Below, one piece after another: positions 1 through 9,704 of a stretch of 64,000 nt of DNA. The notes under the pieces were generated by a model. That model was given only the letters and a program-made list of their open reading frames with translations. It was not told the DNA's origin and did no database searches. Origin of the DNA: Acidobacteriota bacterium (GTDB lineage: Bacteria > Acidobacteriota > UBA890 > WLXD01). The translations under genes were made by a program, and so were the position numbers. The stretch is taken from contig JAJCXT010000029.1 of assembly GCA_029263295.1 (NCBI GenBank), positions 1 through 64,000 of the forward strand, given 5' to 3'. Position 1 is the stretch's first letter. Every line of letters begins with the position of its first letter.

Positions 1-1
1 T

Positions 2-2329
2 TCGCTGACGGCCCCCGTGATCATCATGACGCTCGGGATCGCCGACGGCGTCCATATCCTGGTAACGATCCTGCACCAGATGCGCGGTGGCGCCGCCAAG
101 AGCGACGCCATCCGCGAGAGCATGCGCGTCAACCTGATGCCAGTCGTGATTACCAGCGTAACCACGGTCATCGGCTTCCTGAGCCTCAACTTTTCCGATG
201 CTCCCCCCTACTGGTACCTGGGCAACATCACGGCAGTCGGCATTGGCGCCGCCCTCCTGTACTCGGCGTTCTTCCTGCCGGCCTTCCTACAGGTCGTGCC
301 GCTACGAGCACCTAGGGCCAGCAAGCGAAGCGGTGTCATCTCCCGCATCTTGGAGCCTGTCGCCGATCTCGTAACTCGCCGACACCGTCTGGTCCTGGCA
401 ACCGTGGGGACGATCCTGGTCGTTCTCATCGCGCTGGTGCCGACGATCGATCTGAACGACGAGTTCGTGAAGTACTTCGATCACCGCATCCAGTTCCGCC
501 CCGATGCGGAATGGGCCATCGACAACCTGTCGGGCATCTACCTGATCGAGTTCTCCGTGCCCGGCGACGGGCCCGGCGGCATCAACGAACCCGAGTACCT
601 CGACCGACTCGAGGCCTTCACTGTGTGGCTGCGCCAGCAGACAGAGGTCACTCATGTGTTCAGCTACGCGGACATCGCCAAGCGAATCAACAAGAACATG
701 CACGGCGACGACCCGGCCGAATACCGAATCCCGGCGGAGCGAAACTTGGCGGCGCAGAACCTGTTGCTGTACGAACTGTCGCTGCCCTACGGCCTCGACC
801 TGAACGATCGCATCGCCATCGACAAGTCGGCAACTCGGGTGACGGCGACTGTTGTGGAGATGCCGACCTCGCAGCTGCGCGGCTTCTTCAAGCGCGCCGA
901 TGCCTGGTTCGAGGCCGGAGCTCCGGCGGGTCTGCGGCCATCACCCACCGGGCCAGCAGCGATGTTCGCGTACATCTCGAAGCGCAACATCGACAGCATG
1001 CTGCTGGGCAACTCGGTCGCGCTCATGTTGATAGCCGTCGTGATAGTCGTGGCACTGCGCAGCTTCGGCCTCGGAATGATGAGCCTGATACCGAACGCCG
1101 TTCCGATTCTGGCCGCGTTCGGAGTCTGGGCAGTACTGGTAGGTCAGGTGGGCATGGCCGCGGCCACGGTCTCGGCGGCATCGCTCGGGATCGTGGTCGA
1201 CGACACCGTCCACTTCCTCACCAAGTACCTGCGAGCCCGACGGGAGAACGGCTACGACCGGCCGGAGGCAATCCGCTACGCCTTCGACACGGTCGGCACG
1301 GCCATCGTCTCGACCACCGTGATCCTGGCCTTCGGGTTCTCGGTTCTGGCGGCATCGGCCTTCCGCATCAACGCCCAGATGGGCCTGCTGACCACGATCA
1401 CCGTGCTGCTCGCACTGGCCACCGACCTACTCCTGCTGCCGGCCCTGTTGATGGTCGGGCACCGCTCCCCCTCGACCGTTCCCACCAAGGAGAACCTCGA
1501 CATGAACGACTCCGGTTTCACCCTCAGCAAACTCGTACCTGTCATCGCCATGCTGGCGCTGCTGGCTCCACTGGCCGCCTCGGGGGCCAGCGCCGCCAAC
1601 CTCACCCCGGCCGAGAAAGGCTGGGAGGTGGCCGCGCGCGCGGACCGTTCCGATCGTGGCTTCGGCGACAGCCTCGTCGATCTGCAGATGGTCCTGCGCA
1701 ACGCTGCCGGCAAGCAGACCACCCGCGACCTACGGATCTTCACCCTGGAGGTACCCAATGAAGAGGAAGGCGACAAGAGCCTCGTCGTGTTCGAGTCGCC
1801 TGCCGACATCGAAGGCACTGCATTGCTGTCGCACGCGCGCATCCTCGACCCCGATGACCAGTGGCTCTACCTGCCGGCGCTCAAGCGAGTGAAGCGCATC
1901 TCTTCGGTGAACAAATCCGGCCCGTTCGTGGGCAGCGAGTTCGCCTTCGAGGACTTCACTGCGCTCGAACTGGGCAAGTACACCTACGAGTGGATTCGTG
2001 AGGAGCCCTGCGGCGACCTGACCTGCGACGTGGTGGCGCGCTTCCCACGCTACGAGCACTCCGGTTACACCAAGCAGCTTTCCTGGGTCGACCAGGCTGC
2101 CTTTCAGGTGCGCAAGGTGGAGTTCTACGACCGCCGCGACAGTCTTCTGAAGACTCTCGAGATGACCGAGTACCGCGAGTACGAGGGCTCCTGGTGGCGT
2201 GCGCACCGATTCGCGATGGTGAACCACCAGACCGGCAAGTCCACGGACCTTGTTTACTCCGACTACCAGTTCGACACGGGCCTCGGAGACTCGGACTTCG
2301 TGCGCGGCGCACTCCAGCGAGTGCGGTAA
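2..2329 (+). CDS. MMPL/RND-type transporter fused to LolA-like lipoprotein-sorting domain (5' partial)
   Basis: The frame is open to the window edge, so the N-terminal half of the transporter is missing. What remains is the second RND repeat region: an early segment GIADGVHILV, a periplasmic loop, and the last membrane bundle with the equivalent GIVVDDTVHFLTKYL and ending LLLLPALLMV. The frame then continues without a stop into a hydrophobic signal-like segment and a periplasmic domain resembling the LolA-like 'outer membrane lipoprotein-sorting' family (SLVVFESPADIEGTALLSH, then WLYLPALKRVKRI). These two parts are usually separate neighbouring genes. Inside the ORF, AAGGAG lies nine bases before an ATG at 1501 that begins the signal-like segment, so the second domain may also be made alone. 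The next gene starts one base after the stop codon. A role in moving hydrophobic substrates or lipids to the outer membrane is inferred from the families. Confidence 0.8.
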   Translation, partial: SLTAPVIIMTLGIADGVHILVTILHQMRGGAAKSDAIRESMRVNLMPVVITSVTTVIGFLSLNFSDAPPYWYLGNITAVGIGAALLYSAFFLPAFLQVVPLRAPRASKRSGVISRILEPVADLVTRRHRLVLATVGTILVVLIALVPTIDLNDEFVKYFDHRIQFRPDAEWAIDNLSGIYLIEFSVPGDGPGGINEPEYLDRLEAFTVWLRQQTEVTHVFSYADIAKRINKNMHGDDPAEYRIPAERNLAAQNLLLYELSLPYGLDLNDRIAIDKSATRVTATVVEMPTSQLRGFFKRADAWFEAGAPAGLRPSPTGPAAMFAYISKRNIDSMLLGNSVALMLIAVVIVVALRSFGLGMMSLIPNAVPILAAFGVWAVLVGQVGMAAATVSAASLGIVVDDTVHFLTKYLRARRENGYDRPEAIRYAFDTVGTAIVSTTVILAFGFSVLAASAFRINAQMGLLTTITVLLALATDLLLLPALLMVGHRSPSTVPTKENLDMNDSGFTLSKLVPVIAMLALLAPLAASGASAANLTPAEKGWEVAARADRSDRGFGDSLVDLQMVLRNAAGKQTTRDLRIFTLEVPNEEEGDKSLVVFESPADIEGTALLSHARILDPDDQWLYLPALKRVKRISSVNKSGPFVGSEFAFEDFTALELGKYTYEWIREEPCGDLTCDVVARFPRYEHSGYTKQLSWVDQAAFQVRKVEFYDRRDSLLKTLEMTEYREYEGSWWRAHRFAMVNHQTGKSTDLVYSDYQFDTGLGDSDFVRGALQRVR

Positions 2330-3526
2330 GTGCGCGCCGCGAAGTTCCTCATCGCCTTCCTGCTCGGGGCTGCCTTCGCGGCGGTCCCGGGGCAGGCGTT
2401 GGCCCAGGGGTTCGACGTGTCCGGGTTCCTGGCCGGCGAGCAGCGGCCCTTTCTGGAATCGGGCGCCCATGCGGGGCAGCTCTCGATGGGGCAGTTCTCT
2501 CTAGTGATGGCTCCCGAAATGCGCCTACGCACCGACAACCGCCGCCACACGTTCAAGTTCACTCCGTTCCTGCGCCTCGACGCACGCGACTCGAACCGCA
2601 CCCATTTCGATGTCCGGGAAGCTTATTGGCGCTTCGTGCGCCGCGACCTGGAAATCCTGGTCGGCGTCAACACGGTGTTCTGGGGCGTCACCGAGTCGCG
2701 GCATCTGGTCGACGTCATCAACCAGGTGGACTTCCTGGAGGACATCGACGGCGAGGACAAGCTCGGTCAGCCGATGATCAACGTCGGGTGGCAACGGAGC
2801 TGGGGCCGAATCGACGCGTTCGTGCTGTTCGGCTTCCGGGAGATGCGTTTCCCGGGGCAGTCCGGACGGCTTCGCCTGCCGCTGCCGATCGCCGACGATG
2901 CCCTGTACCCTGACGGGCGCAGCGACGTGGACCTGGCGCTGCGCTACTCCCACTACCTCGGCAAGTTCGATATCGGCGTGCACGTGTTTCGCGGCACCGG
3001 GCGCGAAGCCGCCTTCGTGCCCTCGAGCGCGGAGCGCGGACATCTGTCGGCCCTCTACCGCACGATCACCCAGGCAGGGGTCGACATCCAGTACACCCGC
3101 GAGGCCTGGCTCTGGAAGCTCGAGGCGATCGTGCGCGAGGGCGAGGGGCGAACCTTCGCAGCTATGGTCGGCGGCTTCGAGTACACGCTGTACCAGGCAC
3201 TCGGCGAAGGCGACATCGGGTTGCTGGCCGAGTACCTGTACGACGGGCGTGACGCCACCGCACCACCGACAAGTTTCGACAACGACCTCTTCGTCGGCAC
3301 CCGCCTGGCCTTCAACGACGTGTTCGACACCCAGTTGCTCGCGGGCGGCGTCGTCGACCTCAACGACGGCTCGCTGGCAACTCGCATAGAGGGCGCGCGA
3401 CGGCTCACGAACACGCTGAAGGTCGAGTTGGAGGGTCGTTTCTTCGTCAACGTCGCCGAGTCCAACGTCCTGTCGCTCTTCGCGCGCGACAGCTTCCTGA
3501 ATCTACGGCTAGCGTATTCCTTCTGA
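2330..3526 (+). CDS. Outer-membrane beta-barrel protein, DUF1302/alginate-export-like
   Basis: It starts with GTG immediately after the TAA of the transporter gene, so the two are surely cotranscribed. The product begins with a clear signal peptide ending near GQALAQG and has no later hydrophobic helix. The rest shows alternating amphipathic strands rich in aromatic and charged residues (FTPFLRLDARDS, REAYWRFVRRDLEILVGVN) and ends with an aromatic residue in LRLAYSF, as expected for an outer-membrane barrel assembled by BAM. The family resemblance is to the DUF1302/alginate-export porins often found beside MMPL transporters and LolA-like proteins. It probably forms the outer-membrane part of that export or lipid-trafficking route. 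The substrate is unknown. Confidence 0.75.
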   Translation: MRAAKFLIAFLLGAAFAAVPGQALAQGFDVSGFLAGEQRPFLESGAHAGQLSMGQFSLVMAPEMRLRTDNRRHTFKFTPFLRLDARDSNRTHFDVREAYWRFVRRDLEILVGVNTVFWGVTESRHLVDVINQVDFLEDIDGEDKLGQPMINVGWQRSWGRIDAFVLFGFREMRFPGQSGRLRLPLPIADDALYPDGRSDVDLALRYSHYLGKFDIGVHVFRGTGREAAFVPSSAERGHLSALYRTITQAGVDIQYTREAWLWKLEAIVREGEGRTFAAMVGGFEYTLYQALGEGDIGLLAEYLYDGRDATAPPTSFDNDLFVGTRLAFNDVFDTQLLAGGVVDLNDGSLATRIEGARRLTNTLKVELEGRFFVNVAESNVLSLFARDSFLNLRLAYSF

Positions 3527-3694
3527 TCGGCAAAGAAGGCCCTCGGCGACTGAATCTCCGGCCCGGAACTCGCCCATAGCCCGCTCGCCTCGAACGGATC
3601 GGACACGAGACCACAGCAGGGCAACCGGGACCGCCGGAACGAAGTCCGCCGCGACCAGCTGGACGACGGGAGCCTTGACGGCCCGCCCATAAAC

Positions 3695-3732
3695 CTACAA
3701 AGTAGATAAATTCTTATCTCTACAATCTAGAG
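3695..3732. promoter_or_regulatory. Cluster of three short palindromes upstream of padR (candidate operator)
   Basis: An AT-rich stretch in GC-rich surroundings carries three consecutive dyads: CTAC-AAA-GTAG, AGATAA-ATTC-TTATCT (3704-3719) and CTCTA-CAATC-TAGAG. It sits just before the PadR gene. PadR proteins usually repress their own operons from AT-rich dyads near the promoter, so autoregulation is the natural reading, although no binding is shown here. Confidence 0.5.
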
Positions 3733-3760
3733 ATTCCTTTGTCGGAGTGCGGGAACGGGC

Positions 3761-4105
3761 ATGAGCAAGACAGGCGTCCTGGGCGCGTTCGAGGAAATGG
3801 TGCTGCTGGCTGTGGTGCGCCAGGGCGACGAGGCGTTCGGGGTGTCGATCCGCCGTGAGTTGGAGGAACGCTCCGGGTCCGACGTGGCCATGGGAGCTGT
3901 CTATGCCACCCTCGATCGGCTGGAGAACAAGGGCCTGGTCAAGAGCCGGATCGGCGAGCCTCACGTCTCCCGCCGTGGTCGACCGCGTCGTTACTACGAC
4001 ATCCAACCTGCCGGTGCGAAGGAACTCGAACGCACCCTCAGTGTCCGTGACCGCATGTGGGAGGGCATCGAACTCCCGACCACCGTTCCGTCGGCCGACG
4101 CATGA
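3761..4105 (+). CDS. PadR-family transcriptional regulator
   Basis: At 114 residues this is a compact PadR repressor. A winged helix occupies roughly residues 10-85 with the typical pattern GVSIRRELEERSG, then MGAVYATLDRLENKGLVKS and the wing RRGRPRRYYDI, followed by a short C-terminal dimerisation helix. The ATG of the following orphan permease overlaps its TGA by four bases (ATGA), so the two are translationally coupled. This PadR-permease pairing occurs four times in the window. The regulator most likely represses its own operon through the palindromes upstream. The inducing signal is unknown. Confidence 0.92.
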   Translation: MSKTGVLGAFEEMVLLAVVRQGDEAFGVSIRRELEERSGSDVAMGAVYATLDRLENKGLVKSRIGEPHVSRRGRPRRYYDIQPAGAKELERTLSVRDRMWEGIELPTTVPSADA

Positions 4106-6735
4106 GCAACGTCCGTCCCCCGCGAGTCGCTGCCTGGCTGGTGCAGCGCGTGCTCACCCCGAGTCACGCGGACCGTGTGCTCGGCGACTTGGACGAGGAG
4201 TACGTGGAGCAGCAGTGGCCCGCCCACGGGCCATTGCGCGCAAGAATCTGGTACTGGCGCCAGGCGCTCCTGTCGATCCGCGCCCTGCGCAACAAGCCTT
4301 TCCCCGTTCTCCCCCGAGATCATTCGCCGATACAGAACTCCCTACTCGATATTCGATTCGCGCTACGTCAGCTGGCGGCGCGACCCACGTACACACTGGC
4401 TACCGTTCTCACGTTCGCGCTTGGGATTGGCGCCACAACGGCGATCTTCGCTATGGTCAACGGTGTGCTGCTTCGGCCGCTGCCCTACGACGGCGCAGAG
4501 AGCATCGTTCGCTACTGGGCACATAGCGATGACGGCGACACTCTCGACTTCTCCTTTCGCGTGAACGAGTACCGCGAACTGCGCAAGCATGACGACGTCT
4601 TCGAGTACGTCGGTGCCGAGTTTCCAGCCACCTTCACGCTGCTGCCCGAGGAGGGCGAACCCCGACAACTCCAGGCGCGACGGGTGTCGTCCGACTTCTT
4701 CCGTGTCTTCGGTGTAGAGCCTGCACTGGGGCGCATGTTCACCGTCGAGGAGACCGATGCCGGTGACGCTATCGTCGCGCTCGTGAGTCATGCGCTGTGG
4801 AGCCGCGACCTGGGCGGCGACGCGAACGTTATCGGTCGCACGATCGACCTCAGTGGAAATCCTTTCGAGGTGGTCGGCGTCCTGCCCGCCGACTATCAAC
4901 ACGTCAGCGGTGCAGACGTCGACGTCTTCTTCCCCTACAGCCTGGGCACATCACGCTGGACGGCCCACTGGCTCGATCTCTACGGGCGCCTGCAACCCGG
5001 CACAACACCGGCTGTGGCGGAGGAGCGAGTCAACACCGTGATCGATGCGGTCGCCGAGGCCGACGCCCGCACCGGCGGCTGGCACGCCACCGGCGAGTCC
5101 TTGCACGAGATGACCGTCGGCGACGTGCGGCCGGCGCTCTGGGCCACACTCGCCACCGTGGTTCTGGTAATGCTGATCGGTTGCGTGAATGTCGCAATGC
5201 TCACTCTGGCGCGCATGCGCGCACGCGTTCCGGAGCTGGCTCTGCGCTCCGCGTTGGGCGCGCGGCGCGGACGCATCATGCGGCAACTACTCGTGGAGAG
5301 TGTGCTGCTGTCACTGATCGGGGGCGCGGTCGGACTGGCCGTCGCGTTCGCAACTCTGGAGTTGCTGTTGCGCCTGGCGCCGGCAGCGATCCCCCGCCTC
5401 GATACCGTCGCACTCGATCCGGTGGTGCTGGGCAGCGCGGCAGCGGCAACGCTCCTCATCGGCCTCGTACTCGGTTTGGCTACCGGGTACAGGCCCGTCA
5501 CCGGTGATCCACAGATCGGCCTCGCGGGATCTGGCCGCGGTAGCACCCGGCGGGGCAGCACCCTCGGCTCGCTGGTGATCCTCGAGGTGGCCATGGCGAT
5601 CACACTACTGGTCGGGGCTGGTCTGATGGTGCGCACGCTCGACCGCCTGCAACGGGAAGATCTCGGATTCCGACGCGATGGAGTGCTGACGTTCCGCGTC
5701 GTGGTGCCCTCGACCCGCTATCCAGAATCGACCGACACCGTGGCCTTCTACGCCGAGTTGCGCGAGCGACTGCTGCGCCTCCCCGACGTGACCCACGTGG
5801 GAGCGGGCACCGACTTGCCCGTCTCTGGCGAAGGTGCCGTGAGTACGCTGCGCTCGGAAGACCGCATCCGCGGAGGGAACACGGAAGGAGTGACTTCTCT
5901 GCAACGCCGCGCCTCGACCGGCTTCCTGGAAACGCTGGGCGTCCCTCTGCTGGCAGGAAGGACCTTCGACCACACCGACACGCGCGACGGCACCACGGTG
6001 CTGGTGATCAGCGCTTCGCTCGCACGAGCGCTGTTCGGCGAAGATGACCCGATCGGACAACGTGTGAGCTTCCGGCGCGAGCCGGAGGATGACGACTGGA
6101 AGACTGTGATCGGTGTGGTCGGCGATGTCCGCTACCAAAGCGTCGACCAGATCGAAGAGCCTCAGCTCTACCAATTCCATCCACAGTCGGCAGCGCGGGA
6201 GATGGCGCTCGTTGTTCGGACCCGCGGCAATCCGCGCTCCTTCATCGACGCCGCCCACGCCGTGGTCAAGAACCTCGACCCGCAGGTACCCGTCTATGAG
6301 GCCCGTACTCTGCAGGCGATCACGAATGCCGCGATGGCTGACCGGCGCTTTGTTACCGTGCTGATCTCGCTGTTCGCCGCGGTGGCGCTGCTCCTCTCGA
6401 TGGCCGGAATCTACGGCGTGCTCGCCACTGTGGTGAGCCGGCAGAGGCAGGAGATCGGCGTGCGCATGGCGCTTGGAGCCTCGCCCTCGACCGTCACCGG
6501 CCAGGTCGTGCGGCGCGGTATGCGTTGGGTAGCGGCCGGAGTACTCCTCGGCCTGCTCGGCGCCGCTGGTGTGACGCGCCTGCTGTCGGCACTGCTCTAC
6601 GGGGTCGCTCCAACCGACCCGCTGACGTTCGCGGTCGGCGCCGGCATCCTGGCGGCCGTCGGCCTCGCTGCCAGCTATCTCCCGGCGCGGCGCGCGGCTC
6701 GTGTCGACCCCGTGGCGGCGCTGCGCCAGGAGTAG
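4102..6735 (+). CDS. ADOP-type ABC permease (MacB/FtsX fold), PadR-linked
   Basis: I chose the ATG at 4102, which overlaps the padR stop, because residues before it in the longer ORF are padR in another frame. The 877-residue product begins with the short cytoplasmic prefix of PadR-linked ADOPs (residues 1-85, with [11 protein letters not shown]). It continues with a first membrane helix containing [17 protein letters not shown], a MacB-like periplasmic domain, an FtsX bundle with [20 protein letters not shown], a second periplasmic domain and a second FtsX bundle with [20 protein letters not shown]. The C-terminus [10 protein letters not shown] is the family end motif. There is no ATPase gene next to it. 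Family members are thought to work in export or in envelope remodelling; the substrate is unknown. Confidence 0.9.
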   Translation: MSNVRPPRVAAWLVQRVLTPSHADRVLGDLDEEYVEQQWPAHGPLRARIWYWRQALLSIRALRNKPFPVLPRDHSPIQNSLLDIRFALRQLAARPTYTLATVLTFALGIGATTAIFAMVNGVLLRPLPYDGAESIVRYWAHSDDGDTLDFSFRVNEYRELRKHDDVFEYVGAEFPATFTLLPEEGEPRQLQARRVSSDFFRVFGVEPALGRMFTVEETDAGDAIVALVSHALWSRDLGGDANVIGRTIDLSGNPFEVVGVLPADYQHVSGADVDVFFPYSLGTSRWTAHWLDLYGRLQPGTTPAVAEERVNTVIDAVAEADARTGGWHATGESLHEMTVGDVRPALWATLATVVLVMLIGCVNVAMLTLARMRARVPELALRSALGARRGRIMRQLLVESVLLSLIGGAVGLAVAFATLELLLRLAPAAIPRLDTVALDPVVLGSAAAATLLIGLVLGLATGYRPVTGDPQIGLAGSGRGSTRRGSTLGSLVILEVAMAITLLVGAGLMVRTLDRLQREDLGFRRDGVLTFRVVVPSTRYPESTDTVAFYAELRERLLRLPDVTHVGAGTDLPVSGEGAVSTLRSEDRIRGGNTEGVTSLQRRASTGFLETLGVPLLAGRTFDHTDTRDGTTVLVISASLARALFGEDDPIGQRVSFRREPEDDDWKTVIGVVGDVRYQSVDQIEEPQLYQFHPQSAAREMALVVRTRGNPRSFIDAAHAVVKNLDPQVPVYEARTLQAITNAAMADRRFVTVLISLFAAVALLLSMAGIYGVLATVVSRQRQEIGVRMALGASPSTVTGQVVRRGMRWVAAGVLLGLLGAAGVTRLLSALLYGVAPTDPLTFAVGAGILAAVGLAASYLPARRAARVDPVAALRQE

Positions 6736-6845
6736 ATCTCGGCTGCCTCATCCGGCCCCAACTCGCGAGGGCGGTGGTAGAGTCGGCGGGCCTAACTCGC
6801 CCACCCCGGCCGCTATCGGGCCCGCGGCGAATCCGGAGCCAATGC

Positions 6846-8603
6846 ATGAAATCGATCCCCGCGACTCTACGCCCTACGCTCATCGCGGCCCTGCTGGTCG
6901 TGATGTTACCCGCCGCTCCTGACGTCGGGCTCAGCGCCCCACAACAGGCCGCACCGCTGCCCGCTGGCGAATTGGCGCACGGCATGTTCCTCGGCAGGTT
7001 CTCGCAGGAGAAGAACAGCGTCGAGATCAGCGGTGGCGATTTCCCACCGCTGATCTTCTCGATGGAGATTGAAGGCTCGGAGATCAGGCTGACCAGCACC
7101 GAGGCCCCCGAGGGCTGCAGGGGTCCGGGCCGCTACGGTTTCGACGTGGAAGACGGAGTGCTGCATCTGAACCTGATCTCGGACGAGTGCGGTCTCCGCC
7201 GCACTGTCCTCGACAACAGTGCCTGGCGGCCGTCGGATCGACCGTACACGTACCCCGAACGCGCCATCAAGATCACCACCGCCGACGAGCAACCTGATCT
7301 CCCGGAGGCAACCAGCGCCGAGGGGAGTTGGCCGTCCTTCAGAGGGCCCGCCGCCGCCGGCGTGGCCGAAGGCATGAATCTGCCCGAGACCTGGAACGGC
7401 GAATCCGGCGAGAACATCCTGTGGCAGGTCGCGATCCCCGGGCTCGCACACTCCAGTCCTGTGGTGTGGGGCGACCGGGTCTTCGTAACTTCGGCAATCA
7501 GCTCCGACGAGACCGCCACGTTCAAGCCTGGCCTCTACGGCGACGGCGACGCGTCGGGCGATCGCAGCGCTCAACGCTGGGTGGTACAAGCGTTCAACAA
7601 GCACAGCGGCGAGCTCATCTGGGAGCGCGTGGCCTACGAGGGCACGCCGAACGAGAAGCGCCACATCAAGTCGACCTACGCTAGCCCCACGCCGGCAACG
7701 GACGGGCGGGTTGTAGTGGCCTACTTCGGTTCGCAGGGATTGCACGCGTACGACGTGGACGGCAACTTCCTGTGGAGGATCGACCTCGGACATGTGAACG
7801 TCGGCGCCTACAACGCGCCGAACATCGAATGGGGCACCGCGAGCTCGCCGCATCTGTGGAACGGCCGTGTCTTCCTTCAGGTCGACACCCAGGAGGACGA
7901 CTTCCTGCTCTCGGTCGACGCAACGACCGGCGAGATCCTGTGGAAGACCGACCGTGACGAACTCCCCACCTGGGGTACACCAACAGTGGTAGGCACCAAC
8001 GGTGAGCCCGAGCTGGTCACCAACGGAGCCAACTTCATCCGCGGCAACAACCCGATCACCGGCGAGGAACTATGGCGCCTGGGCCGCAGTTCCAAGATCA
8101 CCGCGCCAACTCCGATCTTCACCCCGGAGCACATCGTCGTCGCCAGCGGGCGCGGCCCCGAGCGGCCCATCTTCGTGCTGCGTCACGGCGCCCGCGGCGA
8201 CCTCACGCTACCTGATGGCGAGACCAGCAGCGAGAACATCGTCTGGAGCATCGAGCGACGCGGCCCCTACATGCCCACGCCTCTCATCTACGAGGGCATC
8301 CTCTACGTGCTCGCCAACAACGGCGTGTTCGACGCCTACGATCTGCAGACTGGCGAGGAACTCTACCGCCAACGCATTCCTCACCTCGGCAGCGGCCTCT
8401 CGGCCTCACCGGTGGCGGCCGACGGCAAGATTTATCTGTCGTCGGAAGACGGCGACATCATCGTGGTGAAAGCCGGCCCGGAGTTCGACCACCTCGGCAC
8501 CAACTCGATGGGCGAACTACTGATGGCAACACCGGCGCTATCGGAGGGCGTGATGTACGTCCGCTCGGTCGACAGCCTCTTCGCAATCGGATCCTCACAC
8601 TAG
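6846..8603 (+). CDS. Exported PQQ-type beta-propeller protein (BamB-like repeats)
   Basis: The listed ORF begins far upstream inside the permease gene. The ATG at 6846 is preferred because it opens a signal peptide ([20 protein letters not shown]). After an N-terminal domain of about 160 residues unique to the protein, a PQQ-like eight-bladed propeller begins near [19 protein letters not shown]. It shows recurring blade motifs such as [28 protein letters not shown] and GEELYRQRI. Such propellers are either quinoprotein dehydrogenases or non-enzymatic scaffolds. I see no cytochrome c motif or clear dehydrogenase calcium site, so a binding or assembly role in the periplasm is at least as likely. 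Confidence 0.8.
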   Translation: MKSIPATLRPTLIAALLVVMLPAAPDVGLSAPQQAAPLPAGELAHGMFLGRFSQEKNSVEISGGDFPPLIFSMEIEGSEIRLTSTEAPEGCRGPGRYGFDVEDGVLHLNLISDECGLRRTVLDNSAWRPSDRPYTYPERAIKITTADEQPDLPEATSAEGSWPSFRGPAAAGVAEGMNLPETWNGESGENILWQVAIPGLAHSSPVVWGDRVFVTSAISSDETATFKPGLYGDGDASGDRSAQRWVVQAFNKHSGELIWERVAYEGTPNEKRHIKSTYASPTPATDGRVVVAYFGSQGLHAYDVDGNFLWRIDLGHVNVGAYNAPNIEWGTASSPHLWNGRVFLQVDTQEDDFLLSVDATTGEILWKTDRDELPTWGTPTVVGTNGEPELVTNGANFIRGNNPITGEELWRLGRSSKITAPTPIFTPEHIVVASGRGPERPIFVLRHGARGDLTLPDGETSSENIVWSIERRGPYMPTPLIYEGILYVLANNGVFDAYDLQTGEELYRQRIPHLGSGLSASPVAADGKIYLSSEDGDIIVVKAGPEFDHLGTNSMGELLMATPALSEGVMYVRSVDSLFAIGSSH

Positions 8604-8648
8604 AACGTCTGGCCACCCGCCAGCTTTAGCCCCTACGAGGAGCACAAC

Positions 8649-9692
8649 GTGACTGCTCTCCCCACAGGTCGACCGAACATCCGCCCGGTAGCGATCGCCG
8701 TTATGTTCGCTGCGGCACTAATGTCCGTTACCGGACCGGTGTCCGCGACGGCGCAGGGCAGCACTGACGAGCAACTCGAGCGGGCTCTGGCTCACCTGGT
8801 CGACGCGTTTCCCGGCCGTGCGGGCGTAGCCGTGCAGCATGTGGACTCCGGCGTGGGTGCGGGGATCGACGCGGGCACGCCCTACCCCATGGCCAGCACC
8901 TACAAGGTGCCGATCCTGGTGGAGATGATGGCGCGCATCGAGGCCGGCGACCTGACGCTCGACACGGAGATCGAGCTACACCCGTCAGACCAACACATCG
9001 GCAGCGGCTTGCTGCAGGACCTCTGGGCTCCTGGACTGACGCTGTCACTGCGCAACCTGGCCACGATGATGATCATCCTGTCGGACAACTCGGCAACCGA
9101 CATGATCATCGACCGGCTCGGGCCCGAGGCGATCACCGCGCGTATGCGATCGCTCGGGTACGACAGCATCCGCGTGGACCGCACCACGCTGGAGTTGATC
9201 GTCGACTACCTCGGCGTGCCGTACGAAGGCCTCGAAGAAGCCGACCGGAAAGAGATCGACGCGGTGCTGGCGCAGTTCGACTTCGACAGTTCCGCCGCCC
9301 AGTCCGCCGCCGAGGAGTTCTATGTCGACGGCCTCGACAACGCTTCGGCCGGTGAGATGAACGACCTGCTCGTGCGCATCGCACACGGTGACATCGTGAG
9401 CGCCGAGGGCAGTGAGACAATCATCGAAATCCTGAAGAAGACGCAGACCGGCGCCAACCGCCTGCGAGGTTTGCTGCCCGCAGGCGTCACGATCGCGCAC
9501 AAGACCGGCACGATCGGTCGCGTGGTCGACGACGTCGGGATTATCTGGCTGCCGGACGACCTGGGCCGCTTCGCGATCAGTGTGTACACGCTCTCGGACG
9601 ACGGCGTCGACACGGCCACGAGCGAGCGCCTGATCGCCGATCTGGCCAGGACGAGCTACGACTTCTTCCTGTTCCAGACCACATCTCACTGA
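8649..9692 (+). CDS. Class A beta-lactamase-fold serine hydrolase lacking the usual omega-loop Glu
   Basis: A GTG start follows a GAGGAG ribosome binding site, and a signal peptide precedes the mature domain. The three serine-transferase motifs are visible in order: STYK, SDNSATD and HKTGT. The region that should read R-x-E-P-E-L-N instead reads RTTLELI, so by eye the general-base Glu166 and Asn170 are replaced. It is followed by an extra acidic stretch of about 45 residues before normal homology resumes. The fold is therefore well supported, but beta-lactam hydrolysis is doubtful, and a peptidase, esterase or peptidoglycan-binding role is possible. An orphan permease gene starts twelve bases downstream, so the two probably share a transcript. 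Confidence 0.8.
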   Translation: MTALPTGRPNIRPVAIAVMFAAALMSVTGPVSATAQGSTDEQLERALAHLVDAFPGRAGVAVQHVDSGVGAGIDAGTPYPMASTYKVPILVEMMARIEAGDLTLDTEIELHPSDQHIGSGLLQDLWAPGLTLSLRNLATMMIILSDNSATDMIIDRLGPEAITARMRSLGYDSIRVDRTTLELIVDYLGVPYEGLEEADRKEIDAVLAQFDFDSSAAQSAAEEFYVDGLDNASAGEMNDLLVRIAHGDIVSAEGSETIIEILKKTQTGANRLRGLLPAGVTIAHKTGTIGRVVDDVGIIWLPDDLGRFAISVYTLSDDGVDTATSERLIADLARTSYDFFLFQTTSH

Positions 9693-9704
9693 GCGAGCCT
9701 GAAC

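Noticed and set aside
8649-9692. Antibiotic-resistance beta-lactamase
   Set aside because: The fold is present but the omega-loop Glu is missing by alignment, so a resistance call is not supported.
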